From NCBI GenBank assembly GCA_934155625.1, contig CAKPHD010000010.1, forward strand, positions 1 through 43,971: 43,971 nt of DNA, in the 5' to 3' direction. The notes beneath the pieces were generated by a model, which was given only the letters and a program-made list of their open reading frames with translations, was not told the DNA's origin and made no database searches. This DNA comes from an uncultured Clostridia bacterium (GTDB lineage: Bacteria > Bacillota > Clostridia > TANB77 > CAG-508). Shown here one piece after another: positions 32,503 through 40,921 of this stretch. How positions within the stretch are numbered: position 1 is the stretch's first letter; each line of letters opens with the position of its first letter. Made by a program: the position numbers and the translations under genes.

Positions 32503-33204
32503 TTGGATACAAATTATTTAGAAAACAACTACTTAACATTAGTAGGAAAAGTTACAGGCGAAAAGAAATTCAGCCACGAAATTTATGGTGAGAAATTTTA
32601 CTCATTCAACTTATCAATACCACGTTTAAGTGGAAACTCAGATATTATACCAATAACAATATCTGAAAGATTAATAACAGACGAAATGTTAACAGAAGGA
32701 AAAAAACTATTAATAAAAGGTCAATTCAGATCATACAATAGTTACGAAAATGAAAGAAACAAATTAATCTTAACAGTATTTGCTAAAGACGTAGAAGAAC
32801 TTGAAGAAGTTGAAGAGCAAGAAGAAAGTGACATAGTAAAAAAAGATGAAACAACAAATGAAGTTGTACTTATCGGATTTGTATGTAAAAAACCAATTTA
32901 CAGACAAACACCATTTGGAAGAGAAATTGCAGATTTATTATTAGCAGTAAACAGAGCATATAATAAATCAGACTATATTCCAACAATAGCATGGGGAAGA
33001 AATGCAAGATTCTGCCAAAACTTAGAAGTTGGAGCTCAAGTAAAAATAGTAGGAAGAGTTCAATCAAGACAATATGAAAAGAAATATGAAGATGGAACAT
33101 CAGAAATGAAAGTAGCATATGAAGTTTCAATATGTAGTTTAGAATTAATAAATGAAGAAGGAACAGAAAAGAAGGAAGAAACAGAAAGTAAAGAAGCTGT
33201 TTAA
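32503..33204 (+). CDS. Two-OB-fold single-stranded-DNA-binding-like protein (paralogue B)
   Basis: 233 residues, TTG start behind AAGGAGG; no in-frame ATG is available near the ribosome site. OB fold 1 is about 1-95 (LVGKVTGEKKFSHEIYGEKF). An acidic linker follows (VEELEEVEEQEESDIVKKDE). OB fold 2 (about 120-215) contains VLIGFVCKKPIYRQTPFGRE, then YIPTIAWGRNARFCQNLEVGAQVKIVGRVQSRQ. The C-terminal tail is acidic. It is paralogous to the product at 15094. An SSB, PriB-like or sporulation-specific ssDNA role is possible. It has its own promoter and terminator. Confidence 0.85.
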   Translation: MDTNYLENNYLTLVGKVTGEKKFSHEIYGEKFYSFNLSIPRLSGNSDIIPITISERLITDEMLTEGKKLLIKGQFRSYNSYENERNKLILTVFAKDVEELEEVEEQEESDIVKKDETTNEVVLIGFVCKKPIYRQTPFGREIADLLLAVNRAYNKSDYIPTIAWGRNARFCQNLEVGAQVKIVGRVQSRQYEKKYEDGTSEMKVAYEVSICSLELINEEGTEKKEETESKEAV

Positions 33205-33214
33205 TATAAATAGT

Positions 33215-33254
33215 TCAACTGTACTGCAATAAAAGTAGTACAGTTGATTTTTTA
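33215..33254 (+). terminator. Terminator after SSB-like gene B
   Basis: TCAACTGTACT pairs with AGTACAGTTGA and is followed by T6. Confidence 0.9.
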
Positions 33255-33272
33255 TTGTATTATTGTTATAAT
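33244..33272 (+). promoter_or_regulatory. Promoter of the GT-C-like membrane protein
   Basis: TTGATT (33244-33249), 17 nt, TATAAT (33267-33272). The -35 overlaps the preceding terminator. A leader hairpin (AGGTTGAAAA with TTTTCCAACCT, 33297-33327) follows. Confidence 0.6.
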
Positions 33273-33360
33273 ATGGATATTAAAAAATGGAGGTTAAGGT
33301 TGAAAAATAATTAAAATTTTCCAACCTAGTTTGAGCCTTGAGAAAGGAATGCTACTATAT

Positions 33361-34887
33361 ATGAAAAACAAGAAAAAAATTTGTTTTGAAATAATGGCAA
33401 TAGTATTAATTGCAATATTTTGTATTAGTTTAACACCAAAAACATTGCAAAATGACACATATTATACAATCAAAATAGGAGAACACATAATAGAAAATGG
33501 TGGGATAGATATGATGGATCCATTTTCATGGCATGAAGGATTAGAATATACATATCCTCATTGGTTATATGATGTTATAATATATTCAATATATTCAGTA
33601 GGAGGAATGGCAGGAATATACATATCAACTTGTGTATTCTCTGTATTGCTAGGGATAGCTGTATTTAAAACCAATTCAAAACTTACTAAAAATCAAGTAA
33701 TATCTTTTGTAATAACATTAGGAGCAATGTATTTATTAAAAGATTATATTGCAGCAAGAGCTCAATTAGTAACATTTATATTATTTACAATTCAATTATA
33801 CTTTATGGAAAAACTGGTTAATACAAGCAAAAAGAGATATGGAATAGGATTAATAATAATATCAATATTAATAGCTAATTTACATGTTGCAGTATGGCCA
33901 TTTATGTTTATACTATATTTACCATATATAGCTGAATATGTAATAGCAATAATAGAAGAAAAAGTTGCCCAAAAATATGGTAAAGCTCCAAAAGATGGAT
34001 TTAAGATTTCAATTAAAAGAAGAGATGGAACAAAATACTTGATTATTGTAATGATAATATGTGCATTTACAGGTTTTTTAACACCTTTAGGAACTACACC
34101 ATATACATACTTAATAAAAACAATGCAAGGAAATACAACACAAAATATAAATGAACATTTGCCAATGACACTAATAAACTGTGAAGGAATATTAAGTGTA
34201 TTAATAATATTTTTAGCAATATTAATGTTTACAGATACAAAAATTAGACTAACAGATTTATTTATGTTAGGTGGGCTAGTCTTTTTAATGTTATATTCAA
34301 AAAGACAAGCAACAATGTTTGTAATAATGTGTTCAGTTATATTAAATAGACTATTATATTCAGGCTTAAAAAAAGATGAAGAAGACATAGATGAAAAGCT
34401 TATAAATATTTCAACAACTCTATTTGGGAGTGTTGTAATAACAGGGCTAGTATTAATATTGAGTTTATATTTTATACAACCAAAGTTAAAGGCTAAGTAT
34501 GTCGACACAAAGACATATCCAGTAGAAATGAGTGATTTTATATTACAATATTTCGAAGAAAATAATATAGATATAAAAAGCGTAAGATTATATAATGAAT
34601 ACAATTATGGAAGTTATTTATTATACAGAGGAATACCAGTATTTATAGATTCAAGATGTGACTTATATGCACCAGAATATAATGGTGGAAGAGATATATT
34701 TATGGACTTTATGAAAAGTTCTAATTTAGATATATGGTTTGAAGATATATTTGACAAATATAAAATAAATTATGTGATTTTATATAAAAATTCTAAAATG
34801 AATATGATTATACAAGATTCAAATTTAGATGGATATGAGTTACTAAAAGAGGATGACAATTTTATTTTTTATAAATTGAACCGATAA
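33361..34887 (+). CDS. Polytopic membrane protein, GT-C glycosyltransferase-like
   Basis: 508 residues from ATG 33361 (AAAGGA 12 nt upstream; earlier in-frame TTG and ATG codons sit on or before that site). About ten membrane helices. The first outer loop NDTYYTIKIGEHIIENGGID then MMDPFSWHEGLEYTYPHWLYD has an early acidic residue after the first helix, as in GT-C lipid-sugar transferases. The C-terminal ~110 residues are soluble (YNEYNYGSYLLYRGIPVFID). The family is common in clostridia but its acceptor is unknown. Monocistronic; two GC-rich 16-bp repeats follow its stop. Confidence 0.7.
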   Translation: MKNKKKICFEIMAIVLIAIFCISLTPKTLQNDTYYTIKIGEHIIENGGIDMMDPFSWHEGLEYTYPHWLYDVIIYSIYSVGGMAGIYISTCVFSVLLGIAVFKTNSKLTKNQVISFVITLGAMYLLKDYIAARAQLVTFILFTIQLYFMEKLVNTSKKRYGIGLIIISILIANLHVAVWPFMFILYLPYIAEYVIAIIEEKVAQKYGKAPKDGFKISIKRRDGTKYLIIVMIICAFTGFLTPLGTTPYTYLIKTMQGNTTQNINEHLPMTLINCEGILSVLIIFLAILMFTDTKIRLTDLFMLGGLVFLMLYSKRQATMFVIMCSVILNRLLYSGLKKDEEDIDEKLINISTTLFGSVVITGLVLILSLYFIQPKLKAKYVDTKTYPVEMSDFILQYFEENNIDIKSVRLYNEYNYGSYLLYRGIPVFIDSRCDLYAPEYNGGRDIFMDFMKSSNLDIWFEDIFDKYKINYVILYKNSKMNMIIQDSNLDGYELLKEDDNFIFYKLNR

Positions 34888-34936
34888 GAACCGGTCCCAA
34901 AAGTCACAAAATTGTACTTTTAAGAACCGGTCCCAA
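34885..34936. repeat. Two direct copies of a GC-rich 16-mer
   Basis: TAAGAACCGGTCCCAA occurs at 34885-34900 and again at 34921-34936, 36 bp apart. ACCGGT is itself palindromic. The between-copy text AAAGTCACAAAATTGTACTTTT is a partial inverted repeat. The first copy overlaps the stop codon of the membrane protein. A weaker match, GAACCAGTCC, lies near 35970. Confidence 0.8.
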
Positions 34937-34956
34937 CGGTACCAGAAAGGAATAAT

Positions 34957-35874
34957 ATGAAAAATTATATAGTAAACGAAGAGGAAAAGGGTAAAAGATT
35001 AGATGTATATATTGCAAGCAAAGATGATGAAACAACTAGAACTTCATCACAAAGGCAAATTGAACAAGGAAATGTAGTTGTTAATGATAAAGTAATAACT
35101 AAAGTTTCTTATAAGGTTGCAGAAGGAGACAAAATTGAAATTGCAGAACAAGAACCAGTAGAAATTGAATTAAAGGCTCAAGATATTCCTATTGATATTG
35201 TTTATGAAGATAAAGATATTATTGTAGTAAACAAACCTAAGGGGATGGTTGTTCATCCTGCAAATGGTAATCCTGATGGGACTTTAGTTAATGCTATTAT
35301 GGCTATTTGCAAAGACAGTTTATCTGGAATTGGCGGAGAAATTAGGCCAGGTATAGTTCATAGATTAGATAAAGATACTTCTGGACTTCTAATTGTTGCT
35401 AAAAATGATATGGCACATGTTAATATGAGCGAACAGATTAAAAGACATGAAGTTAAAAAAACATATATTGCATTAGTTAGAGGAGTTGTTAAAGAAAATG
35501 AGGCTACTATAGATATGCCTATAGGTAGAAGTAATTCTGATAGAAAAAAGATGGCTGTTACTAAAAATGGAAAAAATGCAGTAACTCATATCAAAGTTTT
35601 GAAGAGATATGATAAATATACATTATTAGAAGTAAATATCGAAACAGGAAGAACTCATCAAATACGTGTACATTTAGCTCATATTGGCTATCCTGTTATA
35701 GGAGATTATATTTATTCAAATGGTAAAAATGAGTTTGGAATTGTAGGGCAATGCTTACATGCAAGGTATTTGGAATTTAAACATCCAATTACAGGAAAAG
35801 ATATGAAACTAGAGGCACCATTACCAGAGTATTTTGAAAAAGTTCTTCAAGAACTTGATAATAGAGTAATATAA
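34957..35874 (+). CDS. rluD: RluD-type 23S rRNA pseudouridine synthase
   Basis: 305 residues. The N-terminal S4 RNA-binding domain (about 10-75) contains RTSSQRQIEQGNVVVNDK. The catalytic domain has GIVHRLDKDTSGLLIVAK with the active-site Asp in HRLDKDTSG, and GRTHQIRVHLAHIGYPVIGD near the end. It modifies uridines in large-subunit rRNA. RBS AGAAAGGA. Another pseudouridine synthase follows after 130 nt. Confidence 0.95.
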   Translation: MKNYIVNEEEKGKRLDVYIASKDDETTRTSSQRQIEQGNVVVNDKVITKVSYKVAEGDKIEIAEQEPVEIELKAQDIPIDIVYEDKDIIVVNKPKGMVVHPANGNPDGTLVNAIMAICKDSLSGIGGEIRPGIVHRLDKDTSGLLIVAKNDMAHVNMSEQIKRHEVKKTYIALVRGVVKENEATIDMPIGRSNSDRKKMAVTKNGKNAVTHIKVLKRYDKYTLLEVNIETGRTHQIRVHLAHIGYPVIGDYIYSNGKNEFGIVGQCLHARYLEFKHPITGKDMKLEAPLPEYFEKVLQELDNRVI

Positions 35875-35877
35875 AAA

Positions 35878-35900
35878 TCTGGCAAGAGAACCTTGCCAGA
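35878..35900 (+). other. Hairpin after rluD
   Basis: TCTGGCAAG pairs with CTTGCCAGA around AGAAC. It lacks a T-run, so it may be a weak terminator, a processing site or a leader element of the next gene. Confidence 0.5.
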
Positions 35901-36006
35901 GAAATCTATATAAAGCCTTTTAGAAAAGTAAAAGGAATTAATATATAATATGCAGAGATTTAGAAAAAAGAACCAGTCCAAGGTAAACTTGGGAAAGGAA
36001 TTAAAG

Positions 36007-36720
36007 ATGGAAGAAAGATTACAAAAATATCTTGCAAATAGTGGAGTTGCATCGAGAAGAAAAAGTGAAGAGTTAATTTTGCAAGGAAAAGTTGAAGTAA
36101 ATGGTAAAGTTGTTACAGAACTTGGAATAAAGGTTAATCCAGAAAAAGATATTGTAAAATTTAATGGAAAAGAAGTAAAACAGACTAAAAAGATGGTATA
36201 TATATTACTAAATAAGCCAATTGGATATGTAACAACTGCAGATGATCAATTTGGAAGGGAAACTGTTCTTGATTTAGTTAAAGTCAAAGAAAGAATTGTT
36301 CCAGTAGGTAGGCTTGATATGTACACATCTGGAGCACTGATATTAACAAATGATGGTGATTTTGTATATAAAGTTACACATCCAAAACATGAAATAGAAA
36401 AAACTTATACTGTTACAGTAAAAGGTATTGTACAAAATAGTGAGGTTGAACAATTACGTAAAGGTGTAAAAATAGATGATTATACAACAAAGCCTGCAAA
36501 AGTAAAAATTTTAAAAACAGATACAGAGAAAGATATTTCAAGACTAGAAATAACTATTCATGAAGGAAAAAATAGACAAGTTCGTAAAATGTGTGAAGCT
36601 GTAAATAGAAAAGTATTAGCATTACATAGAAGTAAAATAGGTGGGATTGGTGTAAAAGATATTGAACTTGGAAAGTGGAGATATTTACAAGAAAATGAAA
36701 TACAAAAATTAGTAAAATAG
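36007..36720 (+). CDS. rluB: RluB/RsuA-family pseudouridine synthase
   Basis: 237 residues from ATG 36007 (GGAAAGGA upstream; a longer in-frame start at 35950 would add a basic stretch of 19 residues before the canonical MEERLQKYLANSGVASRRKS). The S4 domain occupies about 1-60. The catalytic part has VPVGRLDMYTSGALILTNDG with Asp in GRLD, and IHEGKNRQVRKMCEAV. It likely modifies 23S rRNA. Confidence 0.93.
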   Translation: MEERLQKYLANSGVASRRKSEELILQGKVEVNGKVVTELGIKVNPEKDIVKFNGKEVKQTKKMVYILLNKPIGYVTTADDQFGRETVLDLVKVKERIVPVGRLDMYTSGALILTNDGDFVYKVTHPKHEIEKTYTVTVKGIVQNSEVEQLRKGVKIDDYTTKPAKVKILKTDTEKDISRLEITIHEGKNRQVRKMCEAVNRKVLALHRSKIGGIGVKDIELGKWRYLQENEIQKLVK

Positions 36721-36749
36721 TTGAAAATTTTTTATCTAAAATATATAAT
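36721..36749 (+). promoter_or_regulatory. Sigma-A promoter of the S1-domain gene
   Basis: TTGAAA (36721-36726), 17 nt, TATAAT (36744-36749), starting right after the rluB stop codon. Confidence 0.8.
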
Positions 36750-36783
36750 ATAATAAATAAACAAAAGAAAAAGGAGCAAAAAA

Positions 36784-37242
36784 ATGGAAGAGGTTAAACA
36801 AGGTCAAATAGTTGATGGAGTTGTAACAGGAATTCAGCCATATGGAGCTTTTGTTAGAATGGATAATGGGACGGACGGTTTAGTATATATAGAAGATTTA
36901 TCTGTTGCAAGAATAAAATCACCAGAAGATAGGGTGAAAATTGGACAAAAAATAAAATGTATGGTAAAATATATCGACAAAGACACAGGAAGAATTAATT
37001 TGTCATACAAAAATTGTTTAGGAACATGGGAAGAAAATGTTCAGAAATTCAAAGAAGGAATGACAGTAAAGGGCATAGTTAGAGATACTGAGAAAAATAA
37101 AAATGGTATATTTATTGAATTAACACCAAATTTAATAGGTATGGCAGAGTATACAGATGAACTTAAATATGGAGAAAAAATAGATGTATGCATAAAAAGA
37201 ATTTTGCCAGAAAAGAAAAAGGTAAAATTAACAATAGTTTAA
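36784..37242 (+). CDS. S1 RNA-binding domain protein
   Basis: 152 residues containing two S1 folds. The first (about 4-75) is canonical: GQIVDGVVTGIQPYGAFVRM, then VKIGQKIKCMVKYIDKDTGRINLSYK. The second (about 85-152) is shorter and diverged: EGMTVKGIVRDTEKNKNGIFI, then GEKIDVCIKRILPEKKKVKLTI. It may bind ribosomes or mRNA, like the general stress S1 protein of Bacillus. RBS AAAGGAG. It has its own promoter. Confidence 0.88.
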   Translation: MEEVKQGQIVDGVVTGIQPYGAFVRMDNGTDGLVYIEDLSVARIKSPEDRVKIGQKIKCMVKYIDKDTGRINLSYKNCLGTWEENVQKFKEGMTVKGIVRDTEKNKNGIFIELTPNLIGMAEYTDELKYGEKIDVCIKRILPEKKKVKLTIV

Positions 37243-37298
37243 AAAACAATGTTTAAAATAGGGCTATAATTAGTCACTAAAATAAAGGAGGGATTGAA

Positions 37299-38240
37299 AT
37301 GGTTGAAGATAACCAAATCAAAGCACAAGTATCACCATTTGCTATAAGAGAAGGTGAAATAAAAACATTTGATGGAAAAGATGGATATGTATCTATGAAT
37401 CAAATAATACATAAAATTAACATAGGGCATATAACAGACATTCATTTTGCAATACTAGAATTAGTAAATGAATTTGAATTTATAACATCTAGACAATTAT
37501 ATCAAATGCTAGAATGGAAAGGAATCGATCCTAAGTCACAAGACAAATTAAATAACAAGTTAGATCAACTTGTAAAATCAAAAATTTTAACAAGATATTA
37601 TTTTACATCTGAAGAAGGAAAAGGAATTTACAGAATTTATTGTCTAGAAAAGATGGGAAAATATTTATTAACATCAAAAGAAATTGAATGTAAATGGCAA
37701 CAGACAGACAATGTAAAACCTGTTCCAATGATAAAGAAAAGATTAGCAGGAAATCAAACTTTAATTGCATATTTAAGAAAAGTTAAAGCTTTTGATAGTT
37801 ATGTTGTAAAACCAGCATTAACAGCTAAAATATCAGGAAAAATATTTAAAGCAACAGGTGGTTCTGTAAGACTAACTAAAAATAGAAAATCTGTAACATT
37901 TTTATTTGAAGTAATAAGAAGAGAACCAGATTGGCAAAAGAAATTAGCAGATAAAATGGCTATGTACAAAGAATTTTATGAGAATTTTGTTCCGGGAGAT
38001 TCTGGATTTGCAGCTATGCCACAATTAATATTTGTATGTGAAGATGACAAACATACAGCAGAAACATTTAAAGAAATTGTAAAAAATAAATTAGAAATAC
38101 CACAAATAAAATTATATTTTACAACAGATTTAAGACAAAATCAAGAGTCACTTGAAAATACATTAATTGAATTCAGAATTGATGAGGCAACAAAGAAATA
38201 CAAAATGTATAATGTGGAAGCAAAAATATTAGGAATATAG
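37299..38240 (+). CDS. Winged-helix protein, replication-relaxation-like
   Basis: 313 residues, RBS AAGGAGGG. The winged-helix segment (about 50-130) reads HITDIHFAILELVNEFEFIT, SRQLYQML, LDQLVKSKILTRYYF and then IYRIYCLEKMGKYLL. It is followed by a mixed alpha/beta domain with FEVIRREPDWQKKLADKMAMY and QLIFVCEDDKHTAETF, the pattern of replication-relaxation proteins (a wHTH plus nuclease-like fold). No clear catalytic set is visible. It lies 19 nt before the CAT-fold gene, likely the same operon. The family call should be verified by profile search. Confidence 0.6.
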   Translation: MVEDNQIKAQVSPFAIREGEIKTFDGKDGYVSMNQIIHKINIGHITDIHFAILELVNEFEFITSRQLYQMLEWKGIDPKSQDKLNNKLDQLVKSKILTRYYFTSEEGKGIYRIYCLEKMGKYLLTSKEIECKWQQTDNVKPVPMIKKRLAGNQTLIAYLRKVKAFDSYVVKPALTAKISGKIFKATGGSVRLTKNRKSVTFLFEVIRREPDWQKKLADKMAMYKEFYENFVPGDSGFAAMPQLIFVCEDDKHTAETFKEIVKNKLEIPQIKLYFTTDLRQNQESLENTLIEFRIDEATKKYKMYNVEAKILGI

Positions 38241-38259
38241 ACAGAGAAGGGAAAATGGG

Positions 38260-39114
38260 ATGTTTGGACATAGAGCCGATGGCAAAAGAATAAAAAATTT
38301 GCCACCAATTTTTAAAATTATGCCTTGTGTAATGCTTGATAGAGCTGATTCGCAAGTGTACTTTAAACAAGATATAGCATTAAAAAATTTAGATGAATAT
38401 ATAGATAAAAAAGCAAAAGAAGGAATACGACTTTCATATATGAATATCATTTATGCAGCACTTGTAAAAATAATTGGAGAAAGACCAAGTTTAAATAGGT
38501 TTGCAATGAATGGAGCTTTATATAAAAGAGATAAAATATATGTATCACTTGTTATAAAAAAGAGTTTGACAGATGATGGACCAGAAACACCGATAAAATT
38601 AGAGTTTAATGGTAATGAAAATATATTGGAAATTAAAGATAAATTAGATGGAGCAATAGAAAAAAATAAGGAACTTGAAAATTCAAATAAAACAGATAAA
38701 TTAGTAAATGTTTTAAATATAATTCCAAGTGGATTAATTAGAACTGTTGTTAAGTTTCTAATGTTCTTAGATAAACATGGTTTACTTGCAAGAAAAATTA
38801 TTGATGCAAGTCCATTCCATACAAGTGTATTTTTAACAAATGTAGGTTCGCTTGGAATTGATAGTATTTATCATCATATATACAATTTTGGAACTACTAG
38901 TATGTTTTTCTCTATGGGAAAAAAGAAAAAAAGTTATATTTATGAAGATGATGAAATTAAAGAAGAAAAATGTATTACTCTAGCTTTTGTTGGTGATGAG
39001 AGAATTTGTGATGGATATTATTATGCTTCTTCTTTTAAACTTTTATCAAAATATTTGAAAAAACCTGAACTTTTAGAGGGAATCGTAGAAGAAAAAGAAG
39101 AAATTACAAATTAA
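38260..39114 (+). CDS. CAT/E2-fold acyltransferase-like protein lacking the catalytic His
   Basis: 284 residues. The fold is that of 2-oxoacid dehydrogenase E2 or chloramphenicol acetyltransferase. IKNLPPIFKIMPCVMLDRAD starts the domain, GIRLSYMNIIYAALVKIIGE and SVFLTNVGSLGIDSIYHHIY are inner strands, and FVGDERICDGYYYASSFKLL is at the site of the E2 motif DHRxxDG. The catalytic His is Glu here, while the later Asp-Gly is kept. There is no lipoyl domain or E1/E3 neighbour. It could be a structural or altered-substrate acyltransferase. The start follows GAGAAGGG. Confidence 0.8.
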   Translation: MFGHRADGKRIKNLPPIFKIMPCVMLDRADSQVYFKQDIALKNLDEYIDKKAKEGIRLSYMNIIYAALVKIIGERPSLNRFAMNGALYKRDKIYVSLVIKKSLTDDGPETPIKLEFNGNENILEIKDKLDGAIEKNKELENSNKTDKLVNVLNIIPSGLIRTVVKFLMFLDKHGLLARKIIDASPFHTSVFLTNVGSLGIDSIYHHIYNFGTTSMFFSMGKKKKSYIYEDDEIKEEKCITLAFVGDERICDGYYYASSFKLLSKYLKKPELLEGIVEEKEEITN

Positions 39115-39136
39115 TATAAAAAGTTTTTAAAAATAG

Positions 39137-39165
39137 TTGACTTTATTAATAAAATATGGTATTAT
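39137..39165 (+). promoter_or_regulatory. tRNA promoter
   Basis: TTGACT (39137-39142), 17 nt, TATTAT (39160-39165), 18 nt before the tRNA. Confidence 0.7.
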
Positions 39166-39183
39166 TATTAGGCGTTAAGAAAT

Positions 39184-39260
<77 letters not shown>

Positions 39261-39270
39261 TAAACGTAAA

Positions 39271-39301
39271 GCACTTATGTTGATACATAAGTGTTTTATT
39301 T
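39271..39301 (+). terminator. tRNA terminator
   Basis: GCACTTATGT pairs with ACATAAGTGT and is followed by TTTATTT. Confidence 0.85.
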
Positions 39302-39590
39302 GCTTAAATAATCATAAAATTCTTCTATGCCATCAGCAGTAAGTTCTTTAACAGTAGTTTTGTGTTCTTCCATAGAAAAATATTCTTTTAAATAATTCTC
39401 TACATTTCTTTTACTGGGTAGGTCTTTTTTTATTGGATATTATGATTACAATATTTATAAATAACAAATTTAAACTTGATGAATTTTCTTGGTATTGAAT
39501 TAGAAATTTTATCTTTAAAATATTCTTGTAATGATTTTGTAATAAAAGTGTAACGAAAATTTAATATTTGTATTTATTCTATTAAAAAGA
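39296..39590 (-). pseudogene. Decayed minus-strand gene beside the tRNA
   Basis: Two short minus-strand pieces read like coding sequence in different frames. One is YTFITKSLQEYFKDKISNSI then PRKFIKFKF (about 39590-39460). The other is PIKKDLPSKRNVENYLKEYF then TADGIEEFYDYLSK, ending in TAA at 39296. Stops and frameshifts separate them. No family is recognised. The 3' flank of a tRNA gene is a usual place for integrated-element debris. The 400-nt gap 39261-39668 otherwise holds a terminator and a promoter. Confidence 0.35.
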
Positions 39591-39618
39591 ATACCCACAC
39601 ATTTACATAAAAGTCAAT

Positions 39619-39647
39619 TTGACATATTTTTAAAAAATATATAATAT
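39619..39647 (+). promoter_or_regulatory. Promoter of the HAD gene
   Basis: TTGACA (39619-39624), a perfect -35, with TAATAT at 39642-39647 after 17 nt. Confidence 0.6.
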
Positions 39648-39668
39648 ATATTCGAGGTGAAAAAGCAT

Positions 39669-40298
39669 ATGATAAAAAATATAATATTTGATATCGGAAA
39701 TGTTATATTGAACTTTAACATAAATGAGGTATTAAGAAAATTTACTAATAATATAAATGAACAAAATTTTATTTTGGAGAATATAATAAATTCTCCTGAG
39801 TGGCTAGGAAATGCCTTGATTGATACAGGTTATATAAGTAGAGAAAATGCAATAGAGATTGTAAAAGATAGGACAAATCATACTAATGATGAATTAATAA
39901 ATAATTTTTGGTGTAATTATAATAACTTCGCTCAAGTTGATGAAAGAGTATTACAGCTAATACAAAAATTAAAAGATAATAATTATAAAATATATTTATT
40001 ATCAAATATAAATCCATATACATTTGAATTTGTTAATAAAAGTGGTTTATTTAATTTAGTAGATGGATATGTATTATCTTACAAAGAACATAAAGTAAAG
40101 CCATATAAAGCAATATACAATGTTTTATTAGAAAGATATAATTTGATACCAAATGAATGTATTTTTATTGATGATAATAAAAAGAATATTGATACAGGAA
40201 ATTTAATGGGGATTATGTCAAAAAAAGTTGAACCTGATAATTATGATAGTATAATGAATGTAATAAAAGAATGTAATTTAATAGAAGGAGAATATTAA
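39669..40298 (+). CDS. HAD-superfamily phosphatase, YihX-like
   Basis: 209 residues from ATG 39669, nine nt after GAGGTG (an in-frame GTG at 39657 is part of that site). HAD motif I IIFDIGNVILNF carries the nucleophile Asp in the D-x-G-N form used by YihX-type sugar phosphatases. Motif II is LLSNINPYTF, motif III is the lysine near HKVKPYKAIY, and motif IV is CIFIDDNKKNID. A helical cap lies between motifs I and II (about 20-85). Substrate not known. Confidence 0.9.
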   Translation: MIKNIIFDIGNVILNFNINEVLRKFTNNINEQNFILENIINSPEWLGNALIDTGYISRENAIEIVKDRTNHTNDELINNFWCNYNNFAQVDERVLQLIQKLKDNNYKIYLLSNINPYTFEFVNKSGLFNLVDGYVLSYKEHKVKPYKAIYNVLLERYNLIPNECIFIDDNKKNIDTGNLMGIMSKKVEPDNYDSIMNVIKECNLIEGEY

Positions 40299-40300
40299 TA

Positions 40301-40483
40301 ATGAATAAATTTATTATAATTAATACTCTTTGTGATAAAAAAGAAACTGCAGAAAAAATTCAAAATACACTTTTAGAGAAAAGATTAATTGCAGGATGCC
40401 AAATATCAGAAAAAAATCGAAATATTGGTGGAATAATAAAATTGAAGAAACAATATAATAAAATGCTTAAAGCAAGTATATAG
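40301..40483 (+). pseudogene. cutA: Broken cutA
   Basis: The first ~40 codons (MNKFIIINTLCDKKETAEKI, then LLEKRLIAGCQI) follow the N-terminus of CutA, a trimeric divalent-cation-tolerance protein of about 105 residues. The expected Y-W-W-x-x-K-I-E-E motif is present at 40423-40452 but in another frame (YWWNNKIEET), and a stop follows it. The conserved C-terminal half is missing. A frameshift near 40420 plus truncation makes this a pseudogene. It starts 3 nt after the HAD gene. Confidence 0.75.
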
Positions 40484-40617
40484 ATATTAACTATATAAAT
40501 GGTGCAGAGCATTCATATATTGCAGGAATTGTATCTAATATAGTATCAATAATATCAACTTTTATAGCTATTTATAATCAAAAGAATATAGCAAAGCAGG
40601 AGATAACTTTAGAATAA
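40483..40617 (+). pseudogene. Remnant of a hydrophobic-tail reading frame
   Basis: An open stretch without a start codon encodes NGAEHSYIAGIVSNIV then SIISTFIAIYNQKNIAKQE, which looks like a membrane segment followed by a charged tail. It ends at TAA 40615-40617. Probably debris of a gene deleted together with the cutA 3' half. Confidence 0.3.
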
Positions 40618-40634
40618 GTAATTCCTGCTTTTGA
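40595..40634 (+). terminator. Weak terminator
   Basis: AGCAGGA (40595-40601) pairs with TCCTGCT (40623-40629), followed by TTTTGATTT. The loop is long. Confidence 0.4.
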
Positions 40635-40692
40635 TTTAGTAATATATAAATATATGAAATTCCTTATAATATAACATTATACAAGAAACAAA

Positions 40693-40905
40693 TCAATTAT
40701 TTTTCCTTTTATTTAATATTTTTATATCAATAGTAGCAGTATTATGAACGAATATATCACCTTTTCTGCTGATAATATTATTTGATAATATATTTTTAAA
40801 ATTATCATTTTGCTTATTAAAGAGTATTTGTAATTGTTTTAATGTAGCACAGCCAAAATCTTTGTTGTATTGTAAAAAACAATATGATAAAATTAATAAA
40901 AAATA
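40693..40905 (-). pseudogene. Possible C-terminal gene remnant (minus strand)
   Basis: An open minus-strand frame reads KQLQILFNKQNDNFKNILSN and RKGDIFVHNTATIDIKILN before its stop at 40693. It has normal-looking composition but no start of its own outside the nagZ region. I suspect a 5'-deleted gene; no family recognised. The rest of 40618-40921 shows only the nagZ promoter. Confidence 0.3.
40865..40893 (+). promoter_or_regulatory. Promoter of nagZ
   Basis: TTGTAT (40865-40870), 17 nt, TAAAAT (40888-40893), 28 nt before the gene. Confidence 0.5.
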
Positions 40906-40921
40906 GTATATTGGAGTAGTT

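Noticed and set aside
33297..33327. Riboswitch upstream of the GT-C-like gene
   Set aside because: Only one simple hairpin is visible; no conserved riboswitch core could be recognised.
33792..34604. 270-codon minus-strand frame inside the GT-C-like gene
   Set aside because: Antisense shadow of a membrane protein; no ribosome site and no recognisable motif.
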